Below are positions 25,455-33,378 of a stretch of 64,000 nucleotides of DNA, piece by piece. The notes beneath the pieces are model-generated. The model ran no database searches. It was not told the DNA's origin and saw only the letters and a program-made list of their open reading frames with translations. The first letter of the stretch is position 1, and every line of letters begins with the position of its first letter. This stretch comes from Streptomyces sp. NBC_01116 (lineage in GTDB: Bacteria > Actinomycetota > Actinomycetes > Streptomycetales > Streptomycetaceae), in NCBI RefSeq assembly GCF_041435495.1, contig NZ_CP108645.1:45829-109828 (forward strand), read 5' to 3'. Position numbers and translations under genes: made by a program.

Positions 25455-26159
25455 GCACGGCGGGTCCGGCCGGTCTTCTCGCAGGCCGGACCCACCGCCG
25501 CCGGCCAGGCGATCGCGTTCCATATAGAGGGCGGCGTTGGAACGCTGTGACCAGCCATTTTCCAACACGGAGCCGCTCGTTGGAACGCGGGCTGTCGTGG
25601 TGGGGAGGTGCCTTAGCAGCGGAGAGACGGTCCGGCTTCCATCCGCTCGGTCCGGCTGGAACGCACAAGGGCTCGTCAACCAGGTAGGGCCAAGCCCTGG
25701 CCGGGGCTCCCCCGGACCCGCCTCATTCAGGGGCCCGTTTTTAAAACCGGCCCCCGATTCTGACGGCGGCGGCTGCCGGACCGAGGACGGCGTCGGCGCG
25801 GTTGGCAGCGGGGCGTGCACGATGGCGCCCTTGTTCGCCTCGGGGACCAGGCCGTACACGATGATGCACGAGGCGTCTATCCGGCCGGGGCTGTCCGGGG
25901 TCGGACGGCTGTCACGTCGGCCCTTCCTCTCCAGGTCGGTGAACACACCTCGGATGTCGGTGCGCAGGTCGCCGATGAACGCCACCACGGTCCGGTGGAC
26001 GCGGTAGCGCTGTTCCGGGGTGAGGTGCCTCGGTGAGCAGCTTTGCGAATCGTCCTCCGAGCGCTTCGCCTGCTCGGCTTGATCGGCCTGGTCGACCGGC
26101 AAAGTACGAGCGTCCTGGTTTGGCTGTACGTAGTCGACAGACGGCAGCCTGTATGGCGG
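25455..26159. other. 700-bp region without a clear gene; possible 5' gene fragment on minus strand
   Basis: On the minus strand, 26,102 down to about 25,900 reads QRYRVHRTVVAFIGDLRTDI and VFTDLERKG, which looks like real coding sequence starting at TTG. The frame then decays into Pro/Ser-rich sequence, so a 3'-truncated gene is likely. The rest (25,455-25,850) is comparatively AT-rich with no recognisable gene; two GTTGGAACG-type words occur at about 25,534 and 25,578. Confidence 0.35.
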
Positions 26160-27065
26160 TCAGGGCGGAGATGTGCGTGAGCCCGTTGCGGGGGTGGTGA
26201 GGAGGGGGCCGGGGCCGGCGGCCCTGCGGCCGGGGACGGCGGGGGAGAGGTAGCCGCGTGCTCGGGCTGCTTTGATCCAGTCCTTGATGGTCGGTTCCGG
26301 ACGGTTGAACAGGTCAGCCAGGCGCCGGTGCAGGCCAGGTCCCTTGGTAGCTTCCCGGAGATAGGCGTGGGCCACGATCTGAAGCAGTTCGCCATCGAGC
26401 GGGGGCCGGCCTCGCTGTGCCGGCTGCGCGAGCGCGTTGGCGTTCTCCAGAGCTTGCCGGGACGCTGGTGTGAGGCCTGGGTCTGCTGCTCGGGCTCGGC
26501 CCAGGACGATGACGCCTTCCTCTTTCCATGTCTGGTCGGCCAGCTCGGCCTGAGCCAAGGCCACGATCTGACCGACAGGGATGCGACGCAGCACGTCACC
26601 CGAGATCGGTGCGTATTCTGCGACCTCCGCAGTCTCTTCCCCAGGACCGACGAAGTCTCCCCAGTCGTCCCAGTGCCCCCACTTCGGTTGCCAAAGCTCA
26701 AGCTCGACTACTCCGAGGCCGGAGCCCTGGTTCGCCAGGATGCCGTAGACCGTGACCGGCAGATCGGCTGCCTTGTAGAGGAAGTCCGCGACGTAACCAG
26801 GGCCCCGCCCTCGTTCCTTGACGAACAGGGTCAAAGACGGCCCCGGCACGGCGTTCTCGGGGATCTCCGCCAGATCGGGGTAGTTGCTCCAGGGTTCCAG
26901 CACGGTGGTGACGAGAGAACCCTTCCAGAGGTCCACCTCCTGACTGCTGCGCGCACAGTCGTAGGAGCGATCACGGACACGAGGATGGTCCGGCTTCACA
27001 CGGAGCTCATCCTCGGGAGCATCAGGGTTGACGTAGTCATCGGTGCTGAACACTGGCTCGGGCAT
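26160..27065 (-). CDS. Hypothetical protein with C-terminal helix-turn-helix
   Basis: A 301-residue protein. The N-terminal 160 residues are a mixed domain with several Trp and acidic loops (ELWQPKWGHWDDWGDFV). The C-terminal part has LHRRLADLFNRPEPTIKDWIKAARARGYL, a convincing helix-turn-helix like those in replication or regulatory proteins. TAGCCT stands 6 bases before the ATG on the minus strand, consistent with a leaderless Streptomyces promoter (TAnnnT). It may regulate neighbouring genes. Confidence 0.65.
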   Translation of the reverse strand: MPEPVFSTDDYVNPDAPEDELRVKPDHPRVRDRSYDCARSSQEVDLWKGSLVTTVLEPWSNYPDLAEIPENAVPGPSLTLFVKERGRGPGYVADFLYKAADLPVTVYGILANQGSGLGVVELELWQPKWGHWDDWGDFVGPGEETAEVAEYAPISGDVLRRIPVGQIVALAQAELADQTWKEEGVIVLGRARAADPGLTPASRQALENANALAQPAQRGRPPLDGELLQIVAHAYLREATKGPGLHRRLADLFNRPEPTIKDWIKAARARGYLSPAVPGRRAAGPGPLLTTPATGSRTSPP

Positions 27066-27256
27066 GCGTCCAGGCTAAAGACAACCGGCTCGCGCAGAGG
27101 AGGAGAAAAGGGGATGACTAGGCGTGCGGAACAAGTCACCCTGACCATGCCCGCAAACCCGGAGCCTGCTCCGGCCAGCCTTGACACAGTCACCCGCTGC
27201 TGCAATTACCCAGAGCCGAGGGAGCATCATCAGGAATCTCCTGTAGACCTGGCGGC

Positions 27257-27766
27257 ATGAAGCTCAACGACCTCGGCCCGCTGATGGCCCGCCGCCAAGA
27301 CGGCCGCCTCAGCTTCGACCGATTCCGCTCCGACCCGGCACTGGCCGCCCTGCACTGGCCGGACGACGTCCTGGAACAGTTCCTCTTCGAGCACGGCGAC
27401 AACGGCGCTTTCGTGCACGACTACGGCACCATCGACCTTCGGCACATCACCTGGCAGCTGGAGACCATCCCCGCTGCGGACTTCCACACCATGCCGACCG
27501 GGAAGACCCACGCCGGCTGCATCGAGAGCTACGCCGCCCACCCGGTGCACTGGGTCGCGGTCCGGCCCCCAGAAGTCGGCCGGCACTGGGAAGAGCACGG
27601 GACCTGGCTGCGACCGCCGCTCCTGATCGACCGGCGCCTCCTGGACCCGGCGGACAACGGACTGCAGGTCCTCGAGGGACGTACGCGCGTCGGCGTCCTG
27701 CGCGGCCGGGCTCGCGAGCAGCTGCGCGTCGCCCTCAACCACCACGCGTGGGTGGGACGTCCGTAG
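27257..27766 (+). CDS. Hypothetical protein
   Basis: A 169-residue soluble protein with LSFDRFRSDPALAALHWPDD, FEHGDNGAFVHDYG and a final LLIDRRLLDPADNGLQVLEG followed by RTRVGVLRGR. The last part resembles ParB-like substrate-binding loops only vaguely. No clear ribosome-binding site, so a leaderless start is possible. Family not recognised. Confidence 0.6.
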   Translation: MKLNDLGPLMARRQDGRLSFDRFRSDPALAALHWPDDVLEQFLFEHGDNGAFVHDYGTIDLRHITWQLETIPAADFHTMPTGKTHAGCIESYAAHPVHWVAVRPPEVGRHWEEHGTWLRPPLLIDRRLLDPADNGLQVLEGRTRVGVLRGRAREQLRVALNHHAWVGRP

Positions 27767-27914
27767 AGGCGAACAGTGCTCGCTGCGTACGCTGCCAGCA
27801 TGAAGGCGTTCTTGCGGAGGGGTGCCGATGACTGAGAAACCCGTCTGTGCCCACCGCTCATCGGGATACGGCGACACACAACGAACGGTTGATCTGAGGC
27901 TGGGATGAGCATCC

Positions 27915-28478
27915 GTGACTGAGGCCGCGCATAACACCGTGGGCACCAAGGACACACGTCTGATCGTGGTCCGCGGGAACAGCGCCTCGGGCAAGTCGTC
28001 CGTCGCGGCCGGCCTGCGCGAGAAGTTCGGCCGCAACCTCGCCATCGTGGGCCAGGACAACCTCCGCCGGATCGTGCTCCGCGAACGCGACCGGCTCGGC
28101 GGCGCCAACATCGGCCTGATCGACCTCACCACCCGCTACGCCCTCGACAACGGCTTCCACGTAGTTGTCGAAGGCATTCTCTACGCCGACCGCTACGGCC
28201 CCATGCTCCAGGACCTGGTGCGCGCCCACCGCGGCGTCTCCCGCTGCTACTACCTCGATGTGCCGTACGCGGAAACGGTGCGACGGCACGCGACGAAGCT
28301 GGATGCCGAGTACCTCCAGCAGGTCACCCCCGATCACCTCAGCGACTGGTACCGGGCCAAAGACCTGCTGCCCGGCGCCCTGGAGACCGTCATCGGGGCG
28401 GACAGCTCCTCGGAGGACACCGTCGCGCAGATCCTGCACGAGAGCGGGCTGGACGAGATCGCCCCGATCGACCGGTGA
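27915..28478 (+). CDS. Small P-loop kinase (zeta-toxin/AAA kinase type)
   Basis: A 187-residue single-domain kinase from GTG 27,915. Walker A is RGNSASGKSS at 20-29. GQDNLRRIVLRERD carries the substrate-side Asp, and HVVVEGILYADRYGP the hinge strand. The lid has several Arg residues. The family includes small-molecule kinases and zeta-like toxins. No antitoxin-sized gene precedes it except an 11-codon frame, so a toxin role is not supported. Its target could be a nucleoside, antibiotic or tRNA end. Confidence 0.7.
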   Translation: MTEAAHNTVGTKDTRLIVVRGNSASGKSSVAAGLREKFGRNLAIVGQDNLRRIVLRERDRLGGANIGLIDLTTRYALDNGFHVVVEGILYADRYGPMLQDLVRAHRGVSRCYYLDVPYAETVRRHATKLDAEYLQQVTPDHLSDWYRAKDLLPGALETVIGADSSSEDTVAQILHESGLDEIAPIDR

Positions 28479-28605
28479 GCCCGCAACCGGCCCCCTGCTC
28501 GCCGCACGAACCGGTGATGGGGCTGGCCCGACCGGTCTGTGCCGCGCGGCCGTGCAGGACGGGTGTCGACCAGGAGTCCAGCGTGTTCGTGGGCTCTTGG
28601 CACTG

Positions 28606-29529
28606 TCACTCGTTGCTGTGGTTTCCCAGCGCGTGGCGTGCTGCGGCAAGGAACGTCCGACGGGTCTCGGTCAGGCGAGTGGACTGGCCCGTCATGTAGT
28701 CGAGGACGGTGACCCGGCCCTCGTGGACGGCATCGCGCAACAAGACAGCAGCCTCTTCGCGTGGCAGGTCGGTCCTCTCCAGGAACTGCACCGCAGTCTC
28801 GTACACGTGCCGCAGGGCAGCGTAGGCCTCACCGATGGATTCGAACGGGTGGCCACCTCGCGGTACGTAGTGGCCGAGAGCACTGATCGTTCCCGGACGG
28901 ACACCGGGCGGCGCTTCCACAGCCGTATAGGCGTCACGCATGCCGGCGAGACGGACCTGGAGGTCGAGCAGCGCATTGACCGCATCGGTGACCGGTGTGC
29001 TCAACTGCTCCCGCCGTGTGACAGCGTTCCTCTCCTCCACCTGCCTGGCATAGAGGGCACGCCAGGTGCGGGCAGCGAAGCTGCTGCTCAGCGCCGCTTC
29101 AGCGATCTCATCGCAACAGGCCACCAGTTCCTGCGCGGCCCCCACCAGTTCCGCGTCACCCTCCAGCTCCAGGACAGCCAGCGCCCGCTGGAGATCACGG
29201 TTGGCCGGTCGCAGACTGTCCGGTACGCCCGTGCCGTCCAGGACCTGGTCCAGAATCCCGACCAGTTCCCCGATGGCGAGGAGGAACACCGAGCATGCCT
29301 CCCGGCGTACGCCGCGCAGCCACTGGTCGTGAGCCGAGTCCGACTGTGCTCGGACAGTGTCCAGCGCTGCTTGGTAGGCCGTCTCCGCCTGGCGGAGACC
29401 CGCCTGGTGCGTGGCACCGGCAGTCTGGAGGGCAGCGCGAAGCTGCCAGCGCCCGATCAGTAGCGTGCACGGCACCCCCACCACCGCTACCGAGGTGGTC
29501 ACGACCAGCGCGATCCCTTGTAAGTCCAT
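28606..29529 (-). CDS. Membrane-anchored helical hypothetical protein
   Basis: A 307-residue protein with one N-terminal transmembrane helix (residues 6-26) followed by a coiled-coil-like stretch rich in Ala, Gln and Arg, and a long helical domain. A VLDYMTGQSTRLTETRRTFL segment marks the C-terminus. Stand-alone gene with convergent or unrelated neighbours. No known family; the layout (one anchor plus helices) is like many Streptomyces accessory proteins. Confidence 0.65.
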   Translation of the reverse strand: MDLQGIALVVTTSVAVVGVPCTLLIGRWQLRAALQTAGATHQAGLRQAETAYQAALDTVRAQSDSAHDQWLRGVRREACSVFLLAIGELVGILDQVLDGTGVPDSLRPANRDLQRALAVLELEGDAELVGAAQELVACCDEIAEAALSSSFAARTWRALYARQVEERNAVTRREQLSTPVTDAVNALLDLQVRLAGMRDAYTAVEAPPGVRPGTISALGHYVPRGGHPFESIGEAYAALRHVYETAVQFLERTDLPREEAAVLLRDAVHEGRVTVLDYMTGQSTRLTETRRTFLAAARHALGNHSNE

Positions 29530-29712
29530 CGCAGCTCATCGTGCCAATCCGCAACAGACAAAGCACGGGATTCAGCACACAGGCTGGACCTGCGGCATCC
29601 CAAGGCGACCGGGGGCAACGGTACGGAGAATCTGATGTACACCAGAACCATAAAAACCATCGCAGAAGTGGCGGCGCGGCCAACCGAGTTACCCGCCTGA
29701 CCCACCAGCGCG

Positions 29713-29909
29713 GGAGGCACCTGCTTCCGCTGCGACGAGCCCTTCCACGCCACCTCGTGCCAGAACTGCGGAGGGTTCCGCATCGACGGCTCCTTCGGCG
29801 TCTCCGGCACACGATCGAGAACCTCCCCGAAACGGTGCGGTGCTGGGACTGCTCCCACCCCAACCCGCTGCGCGACCCCGGGGGAGACGGCGGGCGCACG
29901 GTGACCTGA
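29713..29909 (+). pseudogene. Small CxxC zinc protein, probably frameshifted
   Basis: One frame reads TCFRCDEPFHATSCQNCGGF from 29,719; the sensible continuation IENLPETVRCWDCSHPNP lies in another frame, ending at 29,909. Three CxxC pairs together would make a zinc-ribbon protein of about 65 residues. One base is missing near 29,800. No start codon is evident. It lies 19 bases before the IS element. Confidence 0.4.
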
Positions 29910-29936
29910 GAGGAAGCAAGCCGGTTAGGCCGTGTT

Positions 29937-30266
29937 TTAGAAGTTGCTGGTGTGCTGGGTAGGCCGTCCGGGAAAGTCGCGGGCGGCCATCCAGATGGTG
30001 AGGTCGCGGGCGATCCGATCGATGCTGGTCTCGGTGACGACGTCGTGCTCGCGGCGGGTGGTGTCGCGGCGGACGACCTCGTAGCCGCCTTCGTCCAGGA
30101 CCGCGACGGAGGTGAACCAGGCTGGGTCGTCCTCGTCGGGCTGGATGACCACGAAGGTGTTGTCCGAAGTGTTGAGGTCGTTGATCAGCATGAACAGTGC
30201 GTCCTCGGACGGGTCCTCGATGTGGTCGCCGCTCTCACTCTCTGCCCGGTAGTACGCAGCCTCCAT
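29937..30266 (-). CDS. Passenger gene of the IS, possible immunity-type protein
   Basis: A 109-residue acidic protein from ATG 30,266. IEDPSEDALFMLINDLNTSD, VVIQPDEDDPAWFTSVAVL and GGYEVVRRDTT give a fold outline reminiscent of Imm1-type immunity proteins, but I am not certain. Its TAA stop lies within the IS terminal repeat, so the gene moves with the element. A longer start at 30,329 would bring the gene within 11 bp of the transposase stop. Downstream of the transposase and on the same strand, it may be co-expressed. Confidence 0.5.
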   Translation of the reverse strand: MEAAYYRAESESGDHIEDPSEDALFMLINDLNTSDNTFVVIQPDEDDPAWFTSVAVLDEGGYEVVRRDTTRREHDVVTETSIDRIARDLTIWMAARDFPGRPTQHTSNF

Positions 30267-30339
30267 CGCCCCTGTTTCCCCTCTGTCCGCCGACCTGACT
30301 GCGGCCAGAATGACATGCGGGACCGACACTTCCGGCAGG

Positions 30340-31173
30340 TCACAGCCACTCGTTGATCGCGGCGACGAAGACGGTCGCTTCGAATCGGACCGCGAGCTTG
30401 TCGAAGCGGGTGGCCACCGCCCGGTTTCGCTTCAGCCGGTTGATGCCGCACTCGACCGCGTGCCGGGCTTTGTAGTCCTCACGGTCGAAGGCCGGAGGCC
30501 GCCCGCCAGACATACCCCGGCGCTTACGGTTGCCGGCCTGATCGGCAGGTTCCGGAATCGTGCACCGGATCCCGCGCTGACGCAGATACGCACGGTTCGC
30601 GCGCGACGAGTAGGCCTTGTCACCACGCACCCGCAACGGACGAACCCGGGGCCGGCCAGGTCCCAGGCGAGGCACCCGGATCGCCTCCAGCATGGCCGCG
30701 AACTGCGGGCTGTCTCCTCGCTGACCGGCTGTGACCAGCAGCGATAACGGCCGCTGCCCTTGTTCGCAGGCCAGATGAATCTTCGTGGTCCAGCCACCGC
30801 GGGAACGGCCCAGGCCGTGGTCGTCGGGTTCGTCCTGGAGGCCGCCCGGCGGTTCCTTCTGGGATTGGCCGTCCCGCCGCGCACCGGCCGCGTGCTGATG
30901 GGCCCGGCAGATCGTGGAGTCGACGTTCACCTCCCAGGTGATCAAACCAGCGGCGTCCGCCCGAGCCTGCAGCCCGGTCAGCACCGACGCCCAGACACCA
31001 TCGCGCTGCCAGCGACGAAAGAGCCCGTAGACCGTCTGCCACGGCCCGTACTCGGTCGGCAGATCCCGCCACGGGGCCCCGGTCCGCACCCGCCAGCGGA
31101 TCCCGTCGATCAACCGCCGCCGGCACAACGACGGTCTGCCCAACACCGTGACCGGCAACAACGGCCCCAGCAC
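30340..31173 (-). CDS. IS5-family DDE transposase
   Basis: A 277-residue DDE transposase. VDSTICRAHQHAAG carries the first Asp, VRGDKAYSSR the second and HAVECGINRLKRNRAVATR the Glu in the Y/HxxxE region. The frame stays open upstream and encodes a GDLSDDQWA segment typical of the family's first residues, so the true start may be slightly upstream of GTG 31,173. It looks complete and potentially active. Confidence 0.85.
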   Translation of the reverse strand: MLGPLLPVTVLGRPSLCRRRLIDGIRWRVRTGAPWRDLPTEYGPWQTVYGLFRRWQRDGVWASVLTGLQARADAAGLITWEVNVDSTICRAHQHAAGARRDGQSQKEPPGGLQDEPDDHGLGRSRGGWTTKIHLACEQGQRPLSLLVTAGQRGDSPQFAAMLEAIRVPRLGPGRPRVRPLRVRGDKAYSSRANRAYLRQRGIRCTIPEPADQAGNRKRRGMSGGRPPAFDREDYKARHAVECGINRLKRNRAVATRFDKLAVRFEATVFVAAINEWL

Positions 31174-31273
31174 CGCCCACTGGTCATCTGAAAGATCCCC
31201 TCGCCCCGCACCGCGATCATCCCGGCACGAGGCCAGACCCGGAGCCCAGTTCTAAAACGCGGCCTAGCCCGGC

Positions 31274-31756
31274 ATGAAGATTTCGTATCTGCCCGCCGGG
31301 CCCGCCGATGATGTTCCGTACGAGCTGTGGGAGGGCGAGGAGGAGGCCCTAGCAGCGGCCGCCGCCGCCGGTTCCCGGGCGGCGGAGTGGATCCGCTCCC
31401 TGCCGAGTGCGCCGTCGCCCTGCCCGGTCGGAGCCTGGCTCGCCGGAGAGCTCCCGCAGGCGATCGAGGCGGCGACGTCCTCCCTGGACCCGGGGGACTG
31501 CGACCGTATGGACCCCGAGGGGGTGATAGTCGATGGCACGGGCGGCATCGACGAGGAGACCCGCAGCAAGATGGCCGCCGTGCCGTGCGCGGTCGAGGAC
31601 GCCCTGTGGCTCATCCCGGGCCAGCAGATCCGGCTCGTAGCAGTGGCCTCCCTGGTCACCGGAGCGGCCCGGCTTCTCGCGGAAGACCCGGGCACCGCCA
31701 TCACCACGGGAGAGCTGCCACGGATGTGGGTCCTGGTGGACCACGCCATCGCCTGA
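31274..31756 (+). CDS. Hypothetical protein downstream of IS
   Basis: A 160-residue acidic protein; GAWLAGELPQAIEAATSSL and ALWLIPGQQIRLVAVASLV are the clearest segments. The IS ends 9 bases before the ATG, so the original promoter and ribosome-binding site have been displaced; any expression now depends on the IS end. No family recognised. Confidence 0.55.
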   Translation: MKISYLPAGPADDVPYELWEGEEEALAAAAAAGSRAAEWIRSLPSAPSPCPVGAWLAGELPQAIEAATSSLDPGDCDRMDPEGVIVDGTGGIDEETRSKMAAVPCAVEDALWLIPGQQIRLVAVASLVTGAARLLAEDPGTAITTGELPRMWVLVDHAIA

Positions 31757-31824
31757 AGCACGGCAACCAGGCCGGCGGCGTGCCCGAAGCGACAAGAAAA
31801 TCGAACAAACGATCTAATGGCGAG

Positions 31825-32061
31825 ATGAACGCGACTGACTTCCCTGACGACCTGGTGCCGACACAGCACGCCTGGAACGCCACCTACGCAGCGCTCGCCG
31901 CACTCCGCCCCCGCGACACCACCGCCCTGCGCCGACGCCTCCTGCTCCTGTCCGGACGCCTGCGGTGGCACCCCTACTGGGAGACCGCCTCTTCGGTACC
32001 GGCCGCCCGCTCCGAGCTGCGCCAGGCGGTCCGCGCTCAGCGGGCCGGCCGGGCAGCGTGA
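31825..32061 (+). CDS. Small hypothetical protein
   Basis: A 78-residue Arg/Ala/Leu-rich helical protein (LRPRDTTALRRRLLLLSGRL). It is preceded by a short AT-richer stretch and GGCGAG before the ATG. The TGAAAC repeat cluster begins 14 bases after its stop. Function unknown. Confidence 0.5.
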   Translation: MNATDFPDDLVPTQHAWNATYAALAALRPRDTTALRRRLLLLSGRLRWHPYWETASSVPAARSELRQAVRAQRAGRAA

Positions 32062-32074
32062 TTGGACGCGCGGC

Positions 32075-32173
32075 TGAAACGCCACACTGAAACGCGAGCG
32101 TGAAACGGAGACCCGCGTTTCACGCTGACCTGCTAGAACACGCACGAGGCGGAGCGGGCGCAGGCGCGTTTCA
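32075..32173. repeat. Phased TGAAACG repeats, possible operator or iteron cluster
   Basis: TGAAAC occurs at 32,075, 32,088 and 32,101, exactly 13 bp apart, and in inverted orientation at 32,117-32,122 and 32,168-32,173. The third direct copy and the first inverted copy form a perfect 11-bp inverted repeat, AGCGTGAAACG at 32,097-32,107 and its complement at 32,116-32,126. It lies in the leader region of the zinc-ribbon/GHKL genes. The following 260 bases up to 32,436 contain no supported gene; a minus-strand frame ending near 32,211 (KIKRLWDNPFLVDEEG) may be a remnant. Confidence 0.6.
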
Positions 32174-32436
32174 CTCCGTGTTGCAGGAGCATGGCGCGGC
32201 TGGTGTCGAGTCAGATGCGCTTGCCCCCTTCCTCGTCGACAAGGAAGGGGTTGTCCCAGAGGCGCTTGATTTTTGCTTCGGGGTTGATGGTGGCCTGGGC
32301 GCTTCCATTCCCCCGGCGCGGGCGCTGCCTCGGGCGGCAGGCGGGGTAGCGGACGAGGCAGTCGGTGTGGAGCTGGGAGAAGCCCGGGTTCGTACTGGGC
32401 ATCGCTGACGCTGGTGCAGAGCCTGAGGAGGTCCGA

Positions 32437-33228
32437 TTGTTGGTGCCCGTGGGTGAAGATGAGGCGATGCAGGAGAAGCGAGCAGAAGAGTATGGCCGGT
32501 GCGCCACGGTTCTGGACGTCGACTTTCAGGTACCTGGTGCGGCTGCGATTTTCGATCAGGCGTTAACGAACGGGTTGGCAGCCATCGTCGCTCACACCTG
32601 GCAGGGAGAAGAGATCGAGAAACGCAAGAACGGTGATCACCGGCTGAAAGCGGCATCGCAGCTGCTGAAGGTCATCGCAGAGAGATGCGATGAAGCCCAC
32701 GAGGGCATATACGCAGTCCCCGACGCAGCCGTCGAATCGAAGATCACAGTGGACGTAGCGGCTCTGAGCGATGCACTGGAGCAGACGCAGCGCGTGCGAC
32801 ACGCACGCGGCGTGGGTGAGATCGACAAGCGGCACGTTGTGGCGCTGCTAGATCTCGATGGTCATTCGTGCCTGGGCCAGGTCAGTGAGGAACAGCGGGA
32901 ATCCGACTGGGTCAAGCACCAGATCCAGGACCGGTACGAACGGCTGCGAGCCCAGGATTACCTGGAACTGATCGGCGAGCTGGAAGCCGATCGGCGCATC
33001 GCACTGGCAGCCGACCACCGGCCTGCGCACCCCGATGAACTGGCCGACGGCATGGACGTGACGGATTGCCCAGTCTGCGGACGGGAAACCCTCGCAGTAT
33101 CTGGCATCGACGACTTCGGGGCTGGCTACGGCCCGGGTGTCTGCCTGGTGTGCTCCTACGTCCGCAGTTCCGACGCAGCCCACGACCTGGCGCTGAACCA
33201 CATGCTCGCCCGCCACATGGACGACTGA
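32437..33228 (+). CDS. Hypothetical protein with C-terminal zinc ribbon
   Basis: About 263 residues if it starts at TTG 32,437, which has GAGGAGG 6 bases upstream; GTG 32,365 would add 24 residues. The body is helical with VPGAAAIFDQALTNGLAAIV and KAASQLLKVIAERCDEAH. The end has CPVCGRETLAV and GVCLVCSYVRS, a four-Cys zinc ribbon. The gap to the GHKL gene is 150 bp on the same strand, so the two may form one functional unit. No named family. A role in defence is inferred only from its neighbour. Confidence 0.6.
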   Translation: MLVPVGEDEAMQEKRAEEYGRCATVLDVDFQVPGAAAIFDQALTNGLAAIVAHTWQGEEIEKRKNGDHRLKAASQLLKVIAERCDEAHEGIYAVPDAAVESKITVDVAALSDALEQTQRVRHARGVGEIDKRHVVALLDLDGHSCLGQVSEEQRESDWVKHQIQDRYERLRAQDYLELIGELEADRRIALAADHRPAHPDELADGMDVTDCPVCGRETLAVSGIDDFGAGYGPGVCLVCSYVRSSDAAHDLALNHMLARHMDD

Positions 33229-33378
33229 GCAGTTACAGCCCGCCTTCTGGCTGGGCGAGGAGACACCGCAGCAGCGGCTGATAGCAGCGTGATAGTGCCG
33301 AGGAACCCGCTTGGAGGGGCATCACCTCTTACGCACGGCGATGTGTACCGAACTGTCTGCAGCCGGTACCGTCGCCGC

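Larger units (their letters stand above)
29928..31264 (-). mobile_element. IS5-family insertion sequence carrying a passenger gene
   Basis: The ends are GGCCGTGTTTTAGAA on the left and the complement of GGCCGCGTTTTAGAA on the right, 14 of 15 bases matching. TA flanks both sides, compatible with a 2-bp target duplication. It is 1,337 bp, larger than the typical 0.85-0.95 kb of one-gene elements of this group, because an extra 330-bp gene lies between the transposase and the left end. The right end sits 9 bases before the start codon of the next gene. Confidence 0.8.

Noticed and set aside
24243..26102. Minus-strand open frame of 619 codons
   Set aside because: Mostly antisense to the replication-relaxation gene; only the first 60 codons look protein-like and are mentioned as a possible fragment.
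27800..27835. Eleven-codon leader peptide frame before the P-loop kinase, with TACGCT six bases upstream
   Set aside because: The promoter-like word and ATG fit a leaderless start, but there is no repeated amino acid or terminator to support attenuation.
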